This document shows, one piece after another, positions 1-11,091 of a stretch of DNA of 38,227 nt. Origin of the DNA: Robiginitomaculum sp. (GTDB lineage: Bacteria; Pseudomonadota; Alphaproteobacteria; Caulobacterales; Maricaulaceae); NCBI GenBank assembly GCA_015485335.1, contig WFTT01000056.1:1-38227 (forward strand), given 5' to 3'. The notes beneath the pieces are model-generated. The model did no database searches. It saw nothing but the letters and a program-made list of their open reading frames with translations, and was not told where the DNA came from. A program made the translations under genes and the position numbers. Every line of letters begins with the position of its first letter. Within the stretch, counting starts at the first letter, position 1.

Positions 1-2622
<2,622 letters not shown>

Positions 2623-2626
<4 letters not shown>

Positions 2627-3444
2627 TTTCGCCCCCGCCGCGTGCGCGGATCCAGAAGGTCACGCAGGCCATCGCCCAGAAGGTTAAAGCCAAGCACGCT
2701 AAGTAAAATGGCCAGCCCCGGAAAAACCGCCAGCCACGGGGCAAAGCCGGTCATGGTTTGCGCATCAAACAGCATTCGCCCCCAACTGGCCGCCGGGGGT
2801 TGAACCCCCAGCCCCAGATAAGAAAGCCCGGCCTCGGCAATAATGCCCATGGAAAACTGGATGCTGCCCTGCACCAGCAAAATCCCGGTGATATTGGGCA
2901 GGATATGCTCAATCGAAATACGCGTTGCCGTTTTGCCACTAAGACGTGCCGCCAGAATGAAATCGCGCTGCCAGAGCGACAGGGCCGTGGCCCGGGTGAG
3001 CCGGGCAAACACCGGAATATTGAAAATACCAATCGCGATAATGGCGTTGATCGCCCCCGGCCCAAAGGCTGCGGTGATCAGAATGGCCAGAATAAGCGCC
3101 GGAAAGGCGAACAAAAGATCGTTGATGCGCATCAACGCATCTTCGACCCAGCCGCCTTTTGCCGCCGCCAAAAGGCCCAGCGGCACCCCCGCCCCCATGC
3201 CAATCCCCACGGCGACGAGAGCCACCATGATGGAATTGCGCGCTCCGGCCATAATCATCGAGAACACATCGCGCCCCAGATGGTCGGTGCCAAAAATGTG
3301 CGTGACAGACGGACCCTGCAGGCGTGCCTGAACGTCCAGCAGGGTTGGATCATAGGGGGTCCAGAAGAGCGACAATATCGCCATGGCCGTGACCAGCACG
3401 GCCAGTGCGCTCCCTCCCCATAAGGTCAGCGAAGCCCGCTTCAT
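2623..3444 (-). CDS. ABC transporter permease, DppC type
   Basis: Inner-membrane permease subunit of the importer, 273 residues. An N-terminal anchor segment is followed by the OppC-type N-terminal region with HIFGTDHLGRDVFS, then about five further membrane segments. The cytoplasmic coupling motif is seen around ARLSGKTATRISIEHILPN. Length and layout are normal for the DppC/OppC family. Its start overlaps the DppB-type stop by 4 bp (ATGA), and its own stop overlaps the ATPase start the same way, so the three genes are probably translationally coupled. Confidence 0.95.
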
Positions 3445-4406
3445 GCCCTTTGACCTTTATGAACTGGGCGGCGCAGACGCGGGTCCACCAGATGATAGGC
3501 AATGTCCACCAAAAACGTGACCAGCACCACGGCCAGAACCAGCACCATCACCACGCTTTGCACCACCATCAGGTCGCGCTGCAAGATGGCCTGATATACC
3601 AAACGGCCAAGACCGGGCAGGAAAAACACGTTCTCGATAATGATGCTGCCCGCCAGCAGAAAAGAAAGCTGCATGCCGATAATGGTCAGCACCGGGATCA
3701 GCGCATTGCGCACCCCGTGCCGCCAGATCACTTGCGAGCGGTTCAGCCCCTTGGCCCGCGCCGTGCGCACATAATCCTCGCCCAAAGCCTCAACCAGAGC
3801 GGCACGCATCACCCGCGCCAAAATGGCTGCCTGTGGCAGACCCAGCGCCAATGCCGGCAGGGTTAGCGCCTTTAATCCCGGCAATATCCCTGCCTGCCAG
3901 CCGGGAAAGCCCCCCGCTGAAAACCAGTGCAATTGCGTGGAAAAAAGTAAGACCAGCAATACTCCCAGCCAGAAATTGGGAATGGCAATGCCGATTTGCG
4001 TGCCCCCCATGACCAGCATGTCGGCGGCGCGCCCCCGGCGCGCGGCAGCAAACACCGCAATGGGAAAGGCCAGCACAATTGAGATTGCCAGCGCATAAAG
4101 CGCCAACGGCAAAGAGACCGTCAGACGTTCGGCGATCAGATCGCCCACCGGCACGCGATAGGTATAGCTAAGCCCAAAATCACCCTGAAACAGGCCGCCA
4201 AGCCAGTGCAGATAACGCAGCGGCAATGGTGCATCCAGCCCCATTTGCGTGCGCAGGCTGGCCAGTGCCTCGGGGCTGGCATTCAGGCCCAGCATCAGGC
4301 GCGCCGGATCGCCCGGCAACACCTGGATCAGCATAAAAATCACCAGTGAGGCCGCCAACAGTGTCAGCACCAAAGAGATAGCCCTGTTTACCAGCCAATG
4401 GGTCAT
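3441..4406 (-). CDS. ABC transporter permease, DppB type
   Basis: Second permease of the importer, 321 residues. It has the N-terminal segment and VLPGDPARLMLG motif of the DppB/OppB family, about six membrane helices, and the coupling loop VRTARAKGLNRSQVIWRHGVRNALIP. The protein ends in LVDPRLRRP, as in most family members. It starts 15 bp after the binding-protein gene stop and overlaps the next permease by 4 bp. Confidence 0.95.
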   Translation of the reverse strand: MTHWLVNRAISLVLTLLAASLVIFMLIQVLPGDPARLMLGLNASPEALASLRTQMGLDAPLPLRYLHWLGGLFQGDFGLSYTYRVPVGDLIAERLTVSLPLALYALAISIVLAFPIAVFAAARRGRAADMLVMGGTQIGIAIPNFWLGVLLVLLFSTQLHWFSAGGFPGWQAGILPGLKALTLPALALGLPQAAILARVMRAALVEALGEDYVRTARAKGLNRSQVIWRHGVRNALIPVLTIIGMQLSFLLAGSIIIENVFFLPGLGRLVYQAILQRDLMVVQSVVMVLVLAVVLVTFLVDIAYHLVDPRLRRPVHKGQRA

Positions 4407-4421
4407 TGCCCTGCTCGGCGG

Positions 4422-5909
4422 TTAATTTTCAAGATAGACATCGTGCAGGTCGGCCCCTTGTATCGGCGCATTGGCCCACATGCCTTTCAGGCGCTTGTCC
4501 CAAACCCCCATTTTGACCAATTGGAACAAAAACCCGTTGACGCTGTCTTTGGCAATCAGGCGCTGGGCCTCGCCATAAAGCCGGTCACGCACCGCCGGAT
4601 CGCTGGTTTGCGCCAATTTGGTCATCAGGCCCTTAAACGCATCGCTGTGATACTGAAAATAATAATCATCGCGCCCATAAATACCAATATCCATAGGTTC
4701 GGTATGGGCGACAATGCTAAGGTCATAATCCTTGTTGGTGAAGACCTGTTCCAGCCACTGGGCCCATTCGATATTTTCAATAGTGACTTTGATGCCGACT
4801 TTATCCAGTTGCGCGGCTATGATCTCGCCAGAGCGGCGCGCATAGCTGGGCGGCGGTAATTTCAGGGTGACCGCAAAACCGTCTGGATAGCCCGCCTCGG
4901 CCAGTAAGGCTCGGGCACGGACTGGATCGTAAGGGTACATGCCGGTCAGATCCACATAGGCACGATGACCCGGCGAGAAATGCGAGCCAATGGGAATGCC
5001 CCGGCCAAACATCGCCCCTTTTATGATTTCTTGTCGGTTCAGGGCATGGGCAATGGCGCGGCGCACCCGCACATCATTAAAAGGCGCGCGGCCATTATTC
5101 ATGGCCAAAATGGTTTCCCCCTCGGTGGCCCCAATAACCACGTCAAAGCGTGGATCGGCCTCAAAGGCGGGCAGGTTTTCAGGTGCCGGAAACCCGCCAA
5201 AGCCATGTACATCCCCGCCCATCAGCGCGGCAAAGGCCGCCGCCGGATCGGTGATAAAGACAAACTGTATAGAGGGGGATTTGGCCGGTGCGCCCCAATA
5301 ATCATCATTGCGCACCAGCGTAATGGCATATCCCTTACGCCACTTTGAAAACAAAAATGGCCCGGTACCAATGGGATGCACCGCATTATTGGCCGCCGAT
5401 TTTGGGTTCACCATCACCGCATCGCCCAGTCCCATATTAAAGAGAAAATCCCCAACCGGGTGAGACAGGTTAATTTTTACGTGCAGAGGGTCCAGCACCT
5501 CCACATGTTCAATCGGGGTAAACAGCGCCTTTTGTGCATTCACAGAATCGGCAGCGCGGGCGCGGTCCAGGGTGAATTTCACATCCGCTGCATCAAAAAC
5601 ACTGCCATCATGAAAGTGCACGCCCTCTTGCAGGGTGAAGATATATTCGCGACCATCGGATGAAACCGTCCAGGATTTGGCGAGCGCCGGTTTGATGCTG
5701 CCATCTTCGGTAATGCGGGTCAGGCCCTCGAAAATATTGGCATAGACCACATCATCAATGGCGCCGGCGGCGCCGCGCGTGGGGTCCAGCCCCGGCGGTT
5801 CCAATTGCATACCCAAGACCACCTTGGCGGCGTCCCCATGGCGCGCCGGCTGGGCACCGCACGACCAGACAAGGACAGGCACAAGCGCCAAAAGAATATA
5901 TTTTAGCAT
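4422..5909 (-). CDS. ABC transporter substrate-binding lipoprotein (SBP family 5)
   Basis: Periplasmic solute receptor of the peptide/nickel class (SBP_bac_5), about 495 residues and first gene of the importer operon. I chose the ATG at 5909; a longer frame begins with TTG at 5936. The ATG gives a clean lipoprotein signal, LLALVPVLVWSCG, with the lipobox Cys at about residue 17. Family hallmarks are EPPGLDPTRG, PALAKSWTVSSDG, VHFHDG, ADVKFTLDRA and GTGPFLFSKW. Ligand choice (peptides, opines, nucleosides or hydantoins) cannot be read. The convergent dihydropyrimidinase is a weak hint only. Confidence 0.94.
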   Translation of the reverse strand: MLKYILLALVPVLVWSCGAQPARHGDAAKVVLGMQLEPPGLDPTRGAAGAIDDVVYANIFEGLTRITEDGSIKPALAKSWTVSSDGREYIFTLQEGVHFHDGSVFDAADVKFTLDRARAADSVNAQKALFTPIEHVEVLDPLHVKINLSHPVGDFLFNMGLGDAVMVNPKSAANNAVHPIGTGPFLFSKWRKGYAITLVRNDDYWGAPAKSPSIQFVFITDPAAAFAALMGGDVHGFGGFPAPENLPAFEADPRFDVVIGATEGETILAMNNGRAPFNDVRVRRAIAHALNRQEIIKGAMFGRGIPIGSHFSPGHRAYVDLTGMYPYDPVRARALLAEAGYPDGFAVTLKLPPPSYARRSGEIIAAQLDKVGIKVTIENIEWAQWLEQVFTNKDYDLSIVAHTEPMDIGIYGRDDYYFQYHSDAFKGLMTKLAQTSDPAVRDRLYGEAQRLIAKDSVNGFLFQLVKMGVWDKRLKGMWANAPIQGADLHDVYLEN

Positions 5910-5934
5910 TGGCCCGATCCGTCCACAGTCTCGC

Positions 5935-5972
5935 AAAAAACCCTGCGACGATATACGTCACGCAAGGGTTTT
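5935..5972 (-). terminator. Terminator-like hairpin in the leader of the ABC importer operon
   Basis: On the minus strand AAAACCCTTGCG (5972-5961) pairs with CGCAGGGTTTT (5947-5937), with one bulged base. The run of six T's ends 26 bases before the ATG at 5909. A small inner ACG/CGT pairing sits in the loop. No minus-strand gene lies upstream that would need terminating, so it may attenuate the importer operon. On the plus strand only four T's follow the stem. Confidence 0.5.
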
Positions 5973-6279
5973 GCATCCGCTTTGGACACCCAAAATGTAG
6001 CGCAAAAGCAAATGGGGCTAAAAAGTAACAGTAAATAGTATTTGCTTTGTGCGGCGATCCGTGGGACATGGCGTCAACTTTTACCGCGCGTGGATAACGA
6101 TCATGTCGTTTACGGTGAGGGTCTGTTGACGCAAATACCCATCTGGTTTTGCCAAGTCACCGTGCGAAAGCACGCCATCCCACCGGCAGCTGTTCTACGC
6201 TAGCTCCCCCAACATTGGCAAAATGCCATTTGCTCATGCCGTCTTTGGCTTTGGGCACCCTTATATTGAGAGTATTCTT
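5973..6279 (+). promoter_or_regulatory. Divergent intergenic region / structured leader of the helicase gene
   Basis: The gene-free stretch between importer and helicase is about 370 bp. It holds a 5-bp hairpin with a GAAA tetraloop (CGTGC-GAAA-GCACG, 6161-6174). A second hairpin is TGGCA-aaa-TGCCA (6216-6228), about 50 bases before the proposed TTG start. I see no confident -35/-10 pair. A long structured leader would suit a DEAD-box gene, which is often controlled by cold or by its own product, but that is inference. Confidence 0.35.
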
Positions 6280-7584
6280 TTGACATCTTTTACCGATCTC
6301 GGCCTGGCCGAGCCCATTCTTCGTGCGGTTACCGCCGAAGGCTATACCAACCCAACCCCCATTCAGGCAGGCGTTATTCCCGACATGATGGCGGGGCGCG
6401 ACATTGTCGGCATTGCCCAGACGGGTACCGGCAAGACGGCGGCCTTTGTGCTGCCCATCCTGCACAAGCTTCACAAGCTGGAACGCCCGGCGCCCAAAAC
6501 CTGCGCCGCACTGATTTTGGCCCCTACCCGCGAACTGGCCATGCAAATCGCCGATAATGTTCGCAGTTACAGCCAGTTTCTGGGCCTTTCCGTTACCGTG
6601 GTTGTTGGCGGCGTAAAGCCCCGCGCGCAAATCCGCGCCCTGGCACGCGGCGTTGACATTCTGGTCGCCACACCTGGCCGTCTGGAAGATCATATCAACA
6701 CAGGCGCGCTTTATATCGACAAAACCAATACCGTGGTACTCGACGAAGCCGACCAGATGATGGATCTGGGCTTTATGCCCGCCATTCGCCGGATCATGAA
6801 ACAATTGCCAAAGGCACGCCAAACCATGCTGCTATCGGCCACCATGCCAAAACAGATCCGCGCCCTGGCCAACGACTTTTTGTCCAACCCGTCCGAGATC
6901 AGCGTGGCCCCCCAGTCGCGCCCCATCGAGAGCATTGCGCAAAAAGTATATTTTGTTGGCAAACAGGCCAAGCGGCAATTGCTGGAAGAGCTGGTCCTCT
7001 CCCCCCAAATTGAACGCACCATCATCTTTACCCGTACCAAGCACGGAGCCAACAAGGTTGTGATCAATCTGGAAAAACGCGGGCTGCAAGCCGCCGCCAT
7101 TCATGGCAATAAAAGCCAGAACCAGCGCCAGAAAACCCTGAACGCCTTTCGTTCTGGCGATCTGAACATTCTGGTTGCCACCGATATTGCGGCACGCGGC
7201 ATCGACATTGATGATATTTCCCACATCATCAATTACGAACTGCCCAATATCCCCGAATCTTATGTGCACCGCATTGGCCGCACCGCCCGGGCGGGTAAAA
7301 GCGGCGTTGCCATTTCGCTCATGGATGGCACGGAACGGGGCTTTTTGCGTGATATCGAAAAACTGACCGGCATTACGCTGGAACGCATGGAAAGCGAATA
7401 CGGCAAAACCTATGATGCCAGTCAGGAAGGCAAGCCCGCCAATCCGCGCAATTTTGGCAATACGTTCAAGAAAAAACCCCGCCGCCAGGGTGGCCGACCC
7501 GGTGGTCAGCAAGGAAAGCCCAAAGCGGCGCAAGGTCGTCATGGCCAAAAGCCAAAACGCCGCAGTAATTACAAAGCCGCTTAA
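6280..7584 (+). CDS. DEAD-box ATP-dependent RNA helicase, RhlE-like
   Basis: Unwinds RNA duplexes in ribosome assembly or mRNA decay. All motifs are present: GYTNPTPIQ (Q motif), AQTGTGKT (I), PTREL (Ia), TPGR (Ib), DEAD (II), SAT (III), ATDIAARGIDI (V) and HRIGRTARAG (VI). A basic, Gly/Lys/Arg-rich tail of about 45 residues follows, as in RhlE proteins. I chose the TTG at 6280 because family members begin at TSFTDLGL and GAGAG lies 7 bases upstream. The frame also has an ATG at 6223, but the 19 extra residues do not look like the family. A strong terminator follows the stop. Confidence 0.94.
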   Translation: MTSFTDLGLAEPILRAVTAEGYTNPTPIQAGVIPDMMAGRDIVGIAQTGTGKTAAFVLPILHKLHKLERPAPKTCAALILAPTRELAMQIADNVRSYSQFLGLSVTVVVGGVKPRAQIRALARGVDILVATPGRLEDHINTGALYIDKTNTVVLDEADQMMDLGFMPAIRRIMKQLPKARQTMLLSATMPKQIRALANDFLSNPSEISVAPQSRPIESIAQKVYFVGKQAKRQLLEELVLSPQIERTIIFTRTKHGANKVVINLEKRGLQAAAIHGNKSQNQRQKTLNAFRSGDLNILVATDIAARGIDIDDISHIINYELPNIPESYVHRIGRTARAGKSGVAISLMDGTERGFLRDIEKLTGITLERMESEYGKTYDASQEGKPANPRNFGNTFKKKPRRQGGRPGGQQGKPKAAQGRHGQKPKRRSNYKAA

Positions 7585-7596
7585 ATACTGGGTTAT

Positions 7597-7634
7597 CAAA
7601 AAAGAGTGCCGTTCTGTTGAGCGGCACTTTTTTA
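7597..7634. terminator. Bidirectional intrinsic terminator
   Basis: AGTGCCG (7605-7611) pairs with CGGCACT (7622-7628) across a 10-base loop. Six T's follow on the plus strand and an A-run precedes, so it can serve both the helicase and the convergent acyltransferase gene. Confidence 0.88.
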
Positions 7635-7650
7635 TTTCCCCTAAAGAGAA

Positions 7651-8472
7651 TTATTCGGTAATCGCCAGATCACGGGTTACGATCTGACGAACATATTGAA
7701 TCGCCGCTTCGGCGCCGGCGGGTAAATGCGTATGTTCGATCAGGGGACCAAAGGTCATATCAAAAGTTTTGCCCGCCTTGTTCAGCAATTCATGAAACAG
7801 GGTTATGTCCCGTAATTCTCCATTGAGCATACAAAAAAGATAATAGAGCGCCGAGTTACGGGCGCGAATGTGCAGCGGCGCAATCGGAGCCTTGTATTTT
7901 CGCGCCAAACTGGTGGCACTGGCGGCCCAGGGTTTGTCTTTCAGGCCATTGATGGTCAGGCTGGCCAGCTTGCCTGCCGGAAACATGACAATACAGCGCT
8001 CATCCGCCATGGCTTTTTTCACACCGCCCAGCGTCATTCTGGCCGTTTCGCGGGAGCGTTTTTCCAACACCCATTCCACCGGAATGATCAGATCCGCCCC
8101 CTTTGGCACCACCCGCAGGGCATCAGCATTGGCTAGAAAGCTCAGGTCCGGGCGATGGGCTTTTAGCGCATCAAACACCGCCACCCCGTCGGCTAACCCG
8201 GTGGGATGGTCGGCAATGACCACCAGCCGCCCGGTTTTGGGCACATGGTGCAGACCCTCAGTGTTCAGTCGCAGCCCCAGAATGTCTGATACAGCCTCAA
8301 ACGCCTGAAACCCGCTCAGGTCTTTAATCTGGTTGGCCATGGCGCATGCGCTTTTATAGCCAAGCGCCCGGTAAAGCAGTTTGTGCAGCATGGCCCAAAG
8401 CACCTGATTGCGCCGTAAATGCACACACCGTTCTTCGATCAATTCGTCAACAATATGCTGGCGTTCAGGCAT
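7651..8472 (-). CDS. PlsC-like phospholipid/glycerol acyltransferase family protein
   Basis: A 273-residue acyltransferase of the lysophospholipid/hemolysin-like group, probably moving an acyl chain to a lysolipid or aminolipid at the inner membrane. The catalytic His-Asp pair is in DHPTGLADG (H89, D95), giving HX5D rather than the usual HX4D spacing. The second substrate-binding block is FPAGK (164-168). A hydrophobic segment (LYYLFCML) lies near residue 210, and there is no signal peptide. It is a single gene convergent with the helicase. The exact acceptor is unknown. Confidence 0.8.
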   Translation of the reverse strand: MPERQHIVDELIEERCVHLRRNQVLWAMLHKLLYRALGYKSACAMANQIKDLSGFQAFEAVSDILGLRLNTEGLHHVPKTGRLVVIADHPTGLADGVAVFDALKAHRPDLSFLANADALRVVPKGADLIIPVEWVLEKRSRETARMTLGGVKKAMADERCIVMFPAGKLASLTINGLKDKPWAASATSLARKYKAPIAPLHIRARNSALYYLFCMLNGELRDITLFHELLNKAGKTFDMTFGPLIEHTHLPAGAEAAIQYVRQIVTRDLAITE

Positions 8473-8632
8473 GGTCCGCTTTCACTTTGATGGCCCGGTA
8501 TCATTACATTGGTTTCATCTACGGGCCATCAAAAAAGCGCATCTGTACCGTGCAGAGCAGCAAGACAATGGCCAAGCCTGTTGTGTACTTTTCTTCATTT
8601 ACCGTTCGTGTCGTGCTCGCTAAATTTTCAAA

Positions 8633-8648
8633 GCCGTACATGTACGGC
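8633..8648. promoter_or_regulatory. Perfect 16-bp palindrome, candidate operator
   Basis: GCCGTACATGTACGGC is its own reverse complement and lies 43 bases before the ATG of the small secreted protein gene. A perfect 8+8 palindrome of mixed composition in a promoter-length intergenic region is typical of a dimeric repressor site. It could also form a short RNA stem. Confidence 0.5.
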
Positions 8649-8690
8649 ACACATACATATCAACCTCTTTGCAAACTGGAGATGACGATC

Positions 8691-8951
8691 ATGAAAAAGA
8701 CCACGACCGCTTTCTTGGGAGTTGCCATCATTTTAGCAGGTGCCAGTGCGGCTATGGCCAAGCCACCGAAGGAAGGAGATGTCTATCACTATTACGGCAG
8801 AGGGGGTGAATGCCTGGAAGACACCTGGGAAGCCGCCGATGAGGGCACTGGCTTCGAACCTGCTGGTGGCTGGGGCCCGTGCCCGATCGCCAAACCACAT
8901 GGCAAGGGTCAAGTGGTCAAGCAAAAAAAGAAGAAGCACGATACACACTGA
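8691..8951 (+). CDS. Small secreted hypothetical protein
   Basis: Protein of 86 residues that I do not recognise. A standard Sec signal (MKKTTTAFLGVAIILAGASA) should be cut after AMA, leaving about 63 residues. The mature part is rich in Gly and Trp, has only two cysteines (GGECLED and GPCPI), which could form one disulfide, and ends in a Lys/His-rich tail (KQKKKKHDTH). GGAG lies 9 bases before the ATG at 8691, which rules out longer frames. It stands alone between the palindrome and a terminator. A periplasmic binding or metal-handling role is possible but unsupported. Confidence 0.75.
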   Translation: MKKTTTAFLGVAIILAGASAAMAKPPKEGDVYHYYGRGGECLEDTWEAADEGTGFEPAGGWGPCPIAKPHGKGQVVKQKKKKHDTH

Positions 8952-8980
8952 TCGCTAAACCCATTTTGGGAAAAATAGCA

Positions 8981-9013
8981 AAAGGGCCCTCGCCATACCG
9001 ATGGCCCTTTTTT
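8981..9013. terminator. Intrinsic terminator between convergent genes
   Basis: AAAGGGCC (8981-8988) pairs with GGCCCTTT (9003-9010), followed by T's to 9013. The A-rich left side may let it also stop the convergent chemotaxis gene. Confidence 0.85.
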
Positions 9014-9037
9014 CTGATGTATACTGGGTACTGCGCC

Positions 9038-10393
9038 TTAGGCAGCGCGGATATTACTGAGGAAGTCCTCCACCTGAGAACGCAGGGTTTCAGCCTGTCT
9101 GCCCAGCTCTCCTGCGGCCTCAACCACATTACCAGAGGCGGCGCCTGTTTCATTGGCCCCTTCCAGAACCTCAACAATATTGCGCGAAACATCCTGGGTG
9201 CCAGTGGCGGCTTCTTGCGTATTTCTGGCGATTTCCTGAGTGGCCGCAGCCTGTTCCTCGACCGCTGCATTAATGGCCACAGAAACCTCGTTCATTTCAT
9301 CAATGGTGCTGCGAATGGCCCCGATGGCCTCTACGGATTGTCCGGTAATTTGCTGCATGCTCTGGATTTGTCCGGCTATGTCTTCGGTGGCTTTGGCGGT
9401 TTGGGTGGCCAGGGATTTCACCTCGGAGGCTACCACAGCAAAGCCGCGCCCCGCCTCGCCCGCCCGGGCGGATTCAATGGTGGCATTCAAGGCCAGCAAA
9501 TTGGTCTGTTCGGCAATATCGGAAATCATATTGACCACTTCGCCAATTTTCTCGGCGGCGCGAGCAAGGGATTCGATGGTGTCATTGGTGGTCTGGGCGC
9601 GATCCACCGCCTGACCGGCAATCTCGGTGGAATGAGAAACCTGTTGCGCAATTTCACTGACCGATGCGCCCATTTGCTCTGCGGCGGTGGCAACCACGGA
9701 TACGTTGGCGGTGGCCTCTTCGGCGGCGGCAGATACCGTGGTAGATTTTTCCGAAGTGTGTTCGGCGGTGCTGGCCATGGTCTGGGCCGTGGTTTCCAGC
9801 TCGGTTGCTGCGGCAGCAACGGATTCCACAATCCCTAGCACATTTTGCTCAAATGTACTGGCAAGGGCCTCCATCTCTTTGCGTTTGGCGATCTCGATCT
9901 CTTCCAGATAGATGGAGATGGCGAAATCCATATCCAGCATCGCTGCTTTATTCAGGGCGGTAAGATAGAGCGCCCGCTTGTCCGCCATTTTATCACCGCC
10001 AAGGCCTTTAGAGACAAAGGTGGCGGAAATCTTTTGCGCCAGTTCGGTAACGATGAAGGCATAGCCCGCGATATACCAGCGCGGCTCCAGGCCCAGCTTG
10101 GCGTGAACCTTGCCGATCTTGCGCACGGATTGCACATAGGTATCATCAAATTTGCCACTGGTTATATTCATCCAATGATCAAACTGTTTTTGACTGGCAT
10201 GGTTTTTTTGAGCGTCGCTGCCGAAAAATTTATTCACCTGAGGCCATTGACCGATATGGTTGTAAAACCGGTCCAGAATGTCGGGTAACCACTCTCGGAT
10301 ATAAGGCTGCATTTCCCGCAAGGCGCCGCCACAGCGCCCGCGTTGCAAATCCATAAATTTCAATCGCTCGTCGATGGCAATACTGTCTGTCAT
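9038..10393 (-). CDS. Globin-coupled methyl-accepting chemotaxis protein (HemAT-like)
   Basis: Soluble transducer of 451 residues with no membrane segment. Residues 1-170 form a protoglobin-type heme sensor. H97 in [13 protein letters not shown] fits the proximal heme ligand, and the WYIAGY helix that follows is typical of globin-coupled sensors. Residues 180-451 are an Ala-rich coiled-coil signalling domain with a near-canonical hairpin tip, [20 protein letters not shown], that contacts CheA/CheW. It lacks a C-terminal NWETF-type CheR tether. Oxygen (or NO/CO) is the likely signal. AGGTG lies about 11 bases upstream of the ATG. No other chemotaxis genes are nearby. Confidence 0.94.
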   Translation of the reverse strand: MTDSIAIDERLKFMDLQRGRCGGALREMQPYIREWLPDILDRFYNHIGQWPQVNKFFGSDAQKNHASQKQFDHWMNITSGKFDDTYVQSVRKIGKVHAKLGLEPRWYIAGYAFIVTELAQKISATFVSKGLGGDKMADKRALYLTALNKAAMLDMDFAISIYLEEIEIAKRKEMEALASTFEQNVLGIVESVAAAATELETTAQTMASTAEHTSEKSTTVSAAAEEATANVSVVATAAEQMGASVSEIAQQVSHSTEIAGQAVDRAQTTNDTIESLARAAEKIGEVVNMISDIAEQTNLLALNATIESARAGEAGRGFAVVASEVKSLATQTAKATEDIAGQIQSMQQITGQSVEAIGAIRSTIDEMNEVSVAINAAVEEQAAATQEIARNTQEAATGTQDVSRNIVEVLEGANETGAASGNVVEAAGELGRQAETLRSQVEDFLSNIRAA

Positions 10394-10483
10394 GATAGAA
10401 ACACCTGTTTTTTCAGCCTATTGCTGGCCAATGCTTAACGCACAGACCGGCTTTTATCCCCGAGCTTTTTCACTTGAACTTGA

Positions 10484-10496
10484 TTTGGTTACCAAA
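10484..10496. promoter_or_regulatory. 13-bp inverted repeat in the AT-rich region upstream of the globin transducer
   Basis: TTTGGT-T-ACCAAA (6+1+6) lies about 91 bases upstream of the transducer ATG, beside a run of A/T (10496-10520). It may be an operator or upstream promoter element. Confidence 0.3.
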
Positions 10497-10531
10497 CTAT
10501 TATTATTTATTATTAATTGGAAAACACCATC

Positions 10532-11080
10532 TTAGCGTGCGCTTGAAAATCCCTGCACATAATCATAGAGTGAATAAAGCGTCATGGCCGCCGCAATGCC
10601 AATCAACACCAGGCTGAGAGTATTGGCCAGCCCCAGCATATGAAATGCCACCACGCCGATCTGTGCCGCGCCCTGGATCACCGCCTTGATTTTTCCCGAA
10701 ACGCGCGCGCCAATGCTGACCCCGCGCGATGCCGCCATAATACGGGCGTATGAGACAATGATATCTCGAAACAAAAACGGGAAAACCAGCCAAAGCGGCA
10801 TCCAGCCGGCTGCGGCAAAGGCCAGAAAAACAGTAAGCCTGTAAAGGCTGTCACACAGGGGGTCCAGCGCCTGTCCAAGTCCGCTGGATAATCCCATTTT
10901 GCGAGCCAGCGCCCCATCCAGAACATCGGAAATTTCACTAAGGATCGCCAAGACCAGCACTACCCACAGCAAAGGCGAATGGGTGGCCAGTAAATAATAA
11001 ATGCCAAACCCCAGTACGACGCGCAACAAGGTCAACAGATTGGGGGCGGTAAAAAAACCGGGCGTACTGGACTGGTTCAT
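10532..11080 (-). CDS. CDP-alcohol phosphatidyltransferase family protein
   Basis: Inner-membrane enzyme of 182 residues that joins a CDP-activated lipid or alcohol to an acceptor hydroxyl. The family signature DG-x2-AR-x8-G-x3-D-x3-D is complete within DGALARKMGLSSGLGQALD plus PLCD. About five or six hydrophobic segments are visible. In alphaproteobacteria pgsA often follows uvrC, and this position and length fit PgsA. However, the DPLCDSLYRL block and the intervening HAD gene differ from a plain uvrC-pgsA pair, so I leave the symbol blank. AAAGGA lies about 7 bases before the ATG. It is the last gene of the six-gene operon. Confidence 0.87.
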   Translation of the reverse strand: MNQSSTPGFFTAPNLLTLLRVVLGFGIYYLLATHSPLLWVVLVLAILSEISDVLDGALARKMGLSSGLGQALDPLCDSLYRLTVFLAFAAAGWMPLWLVFPFLFRDIIVSYARIMAASRGVSIGARVSGKIKAVIQGAAQIGVVAFHMLGLANTLSLVLIGIAAAMTLYSLYDYVQGFSSAR

Positions 11081-11091
11081 GGCTTAATCCT

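Noticed and set aside
2758-3423. Open frame of 221 residues opposite the DppC-type permease
   Set aside because: Composition is Arg/Gln/His-rich, as expected from reading membrane-helix codons backwards.
8879-9838. Long glycine-rich open frame of 319 residues on the plus strand
   Set aside because: It is antisense to the Ala-rich coiled coil of the chemotaxis gene, whose GCN codons read as Gly-rich on the other strand. No start signals and no recognisable domain.
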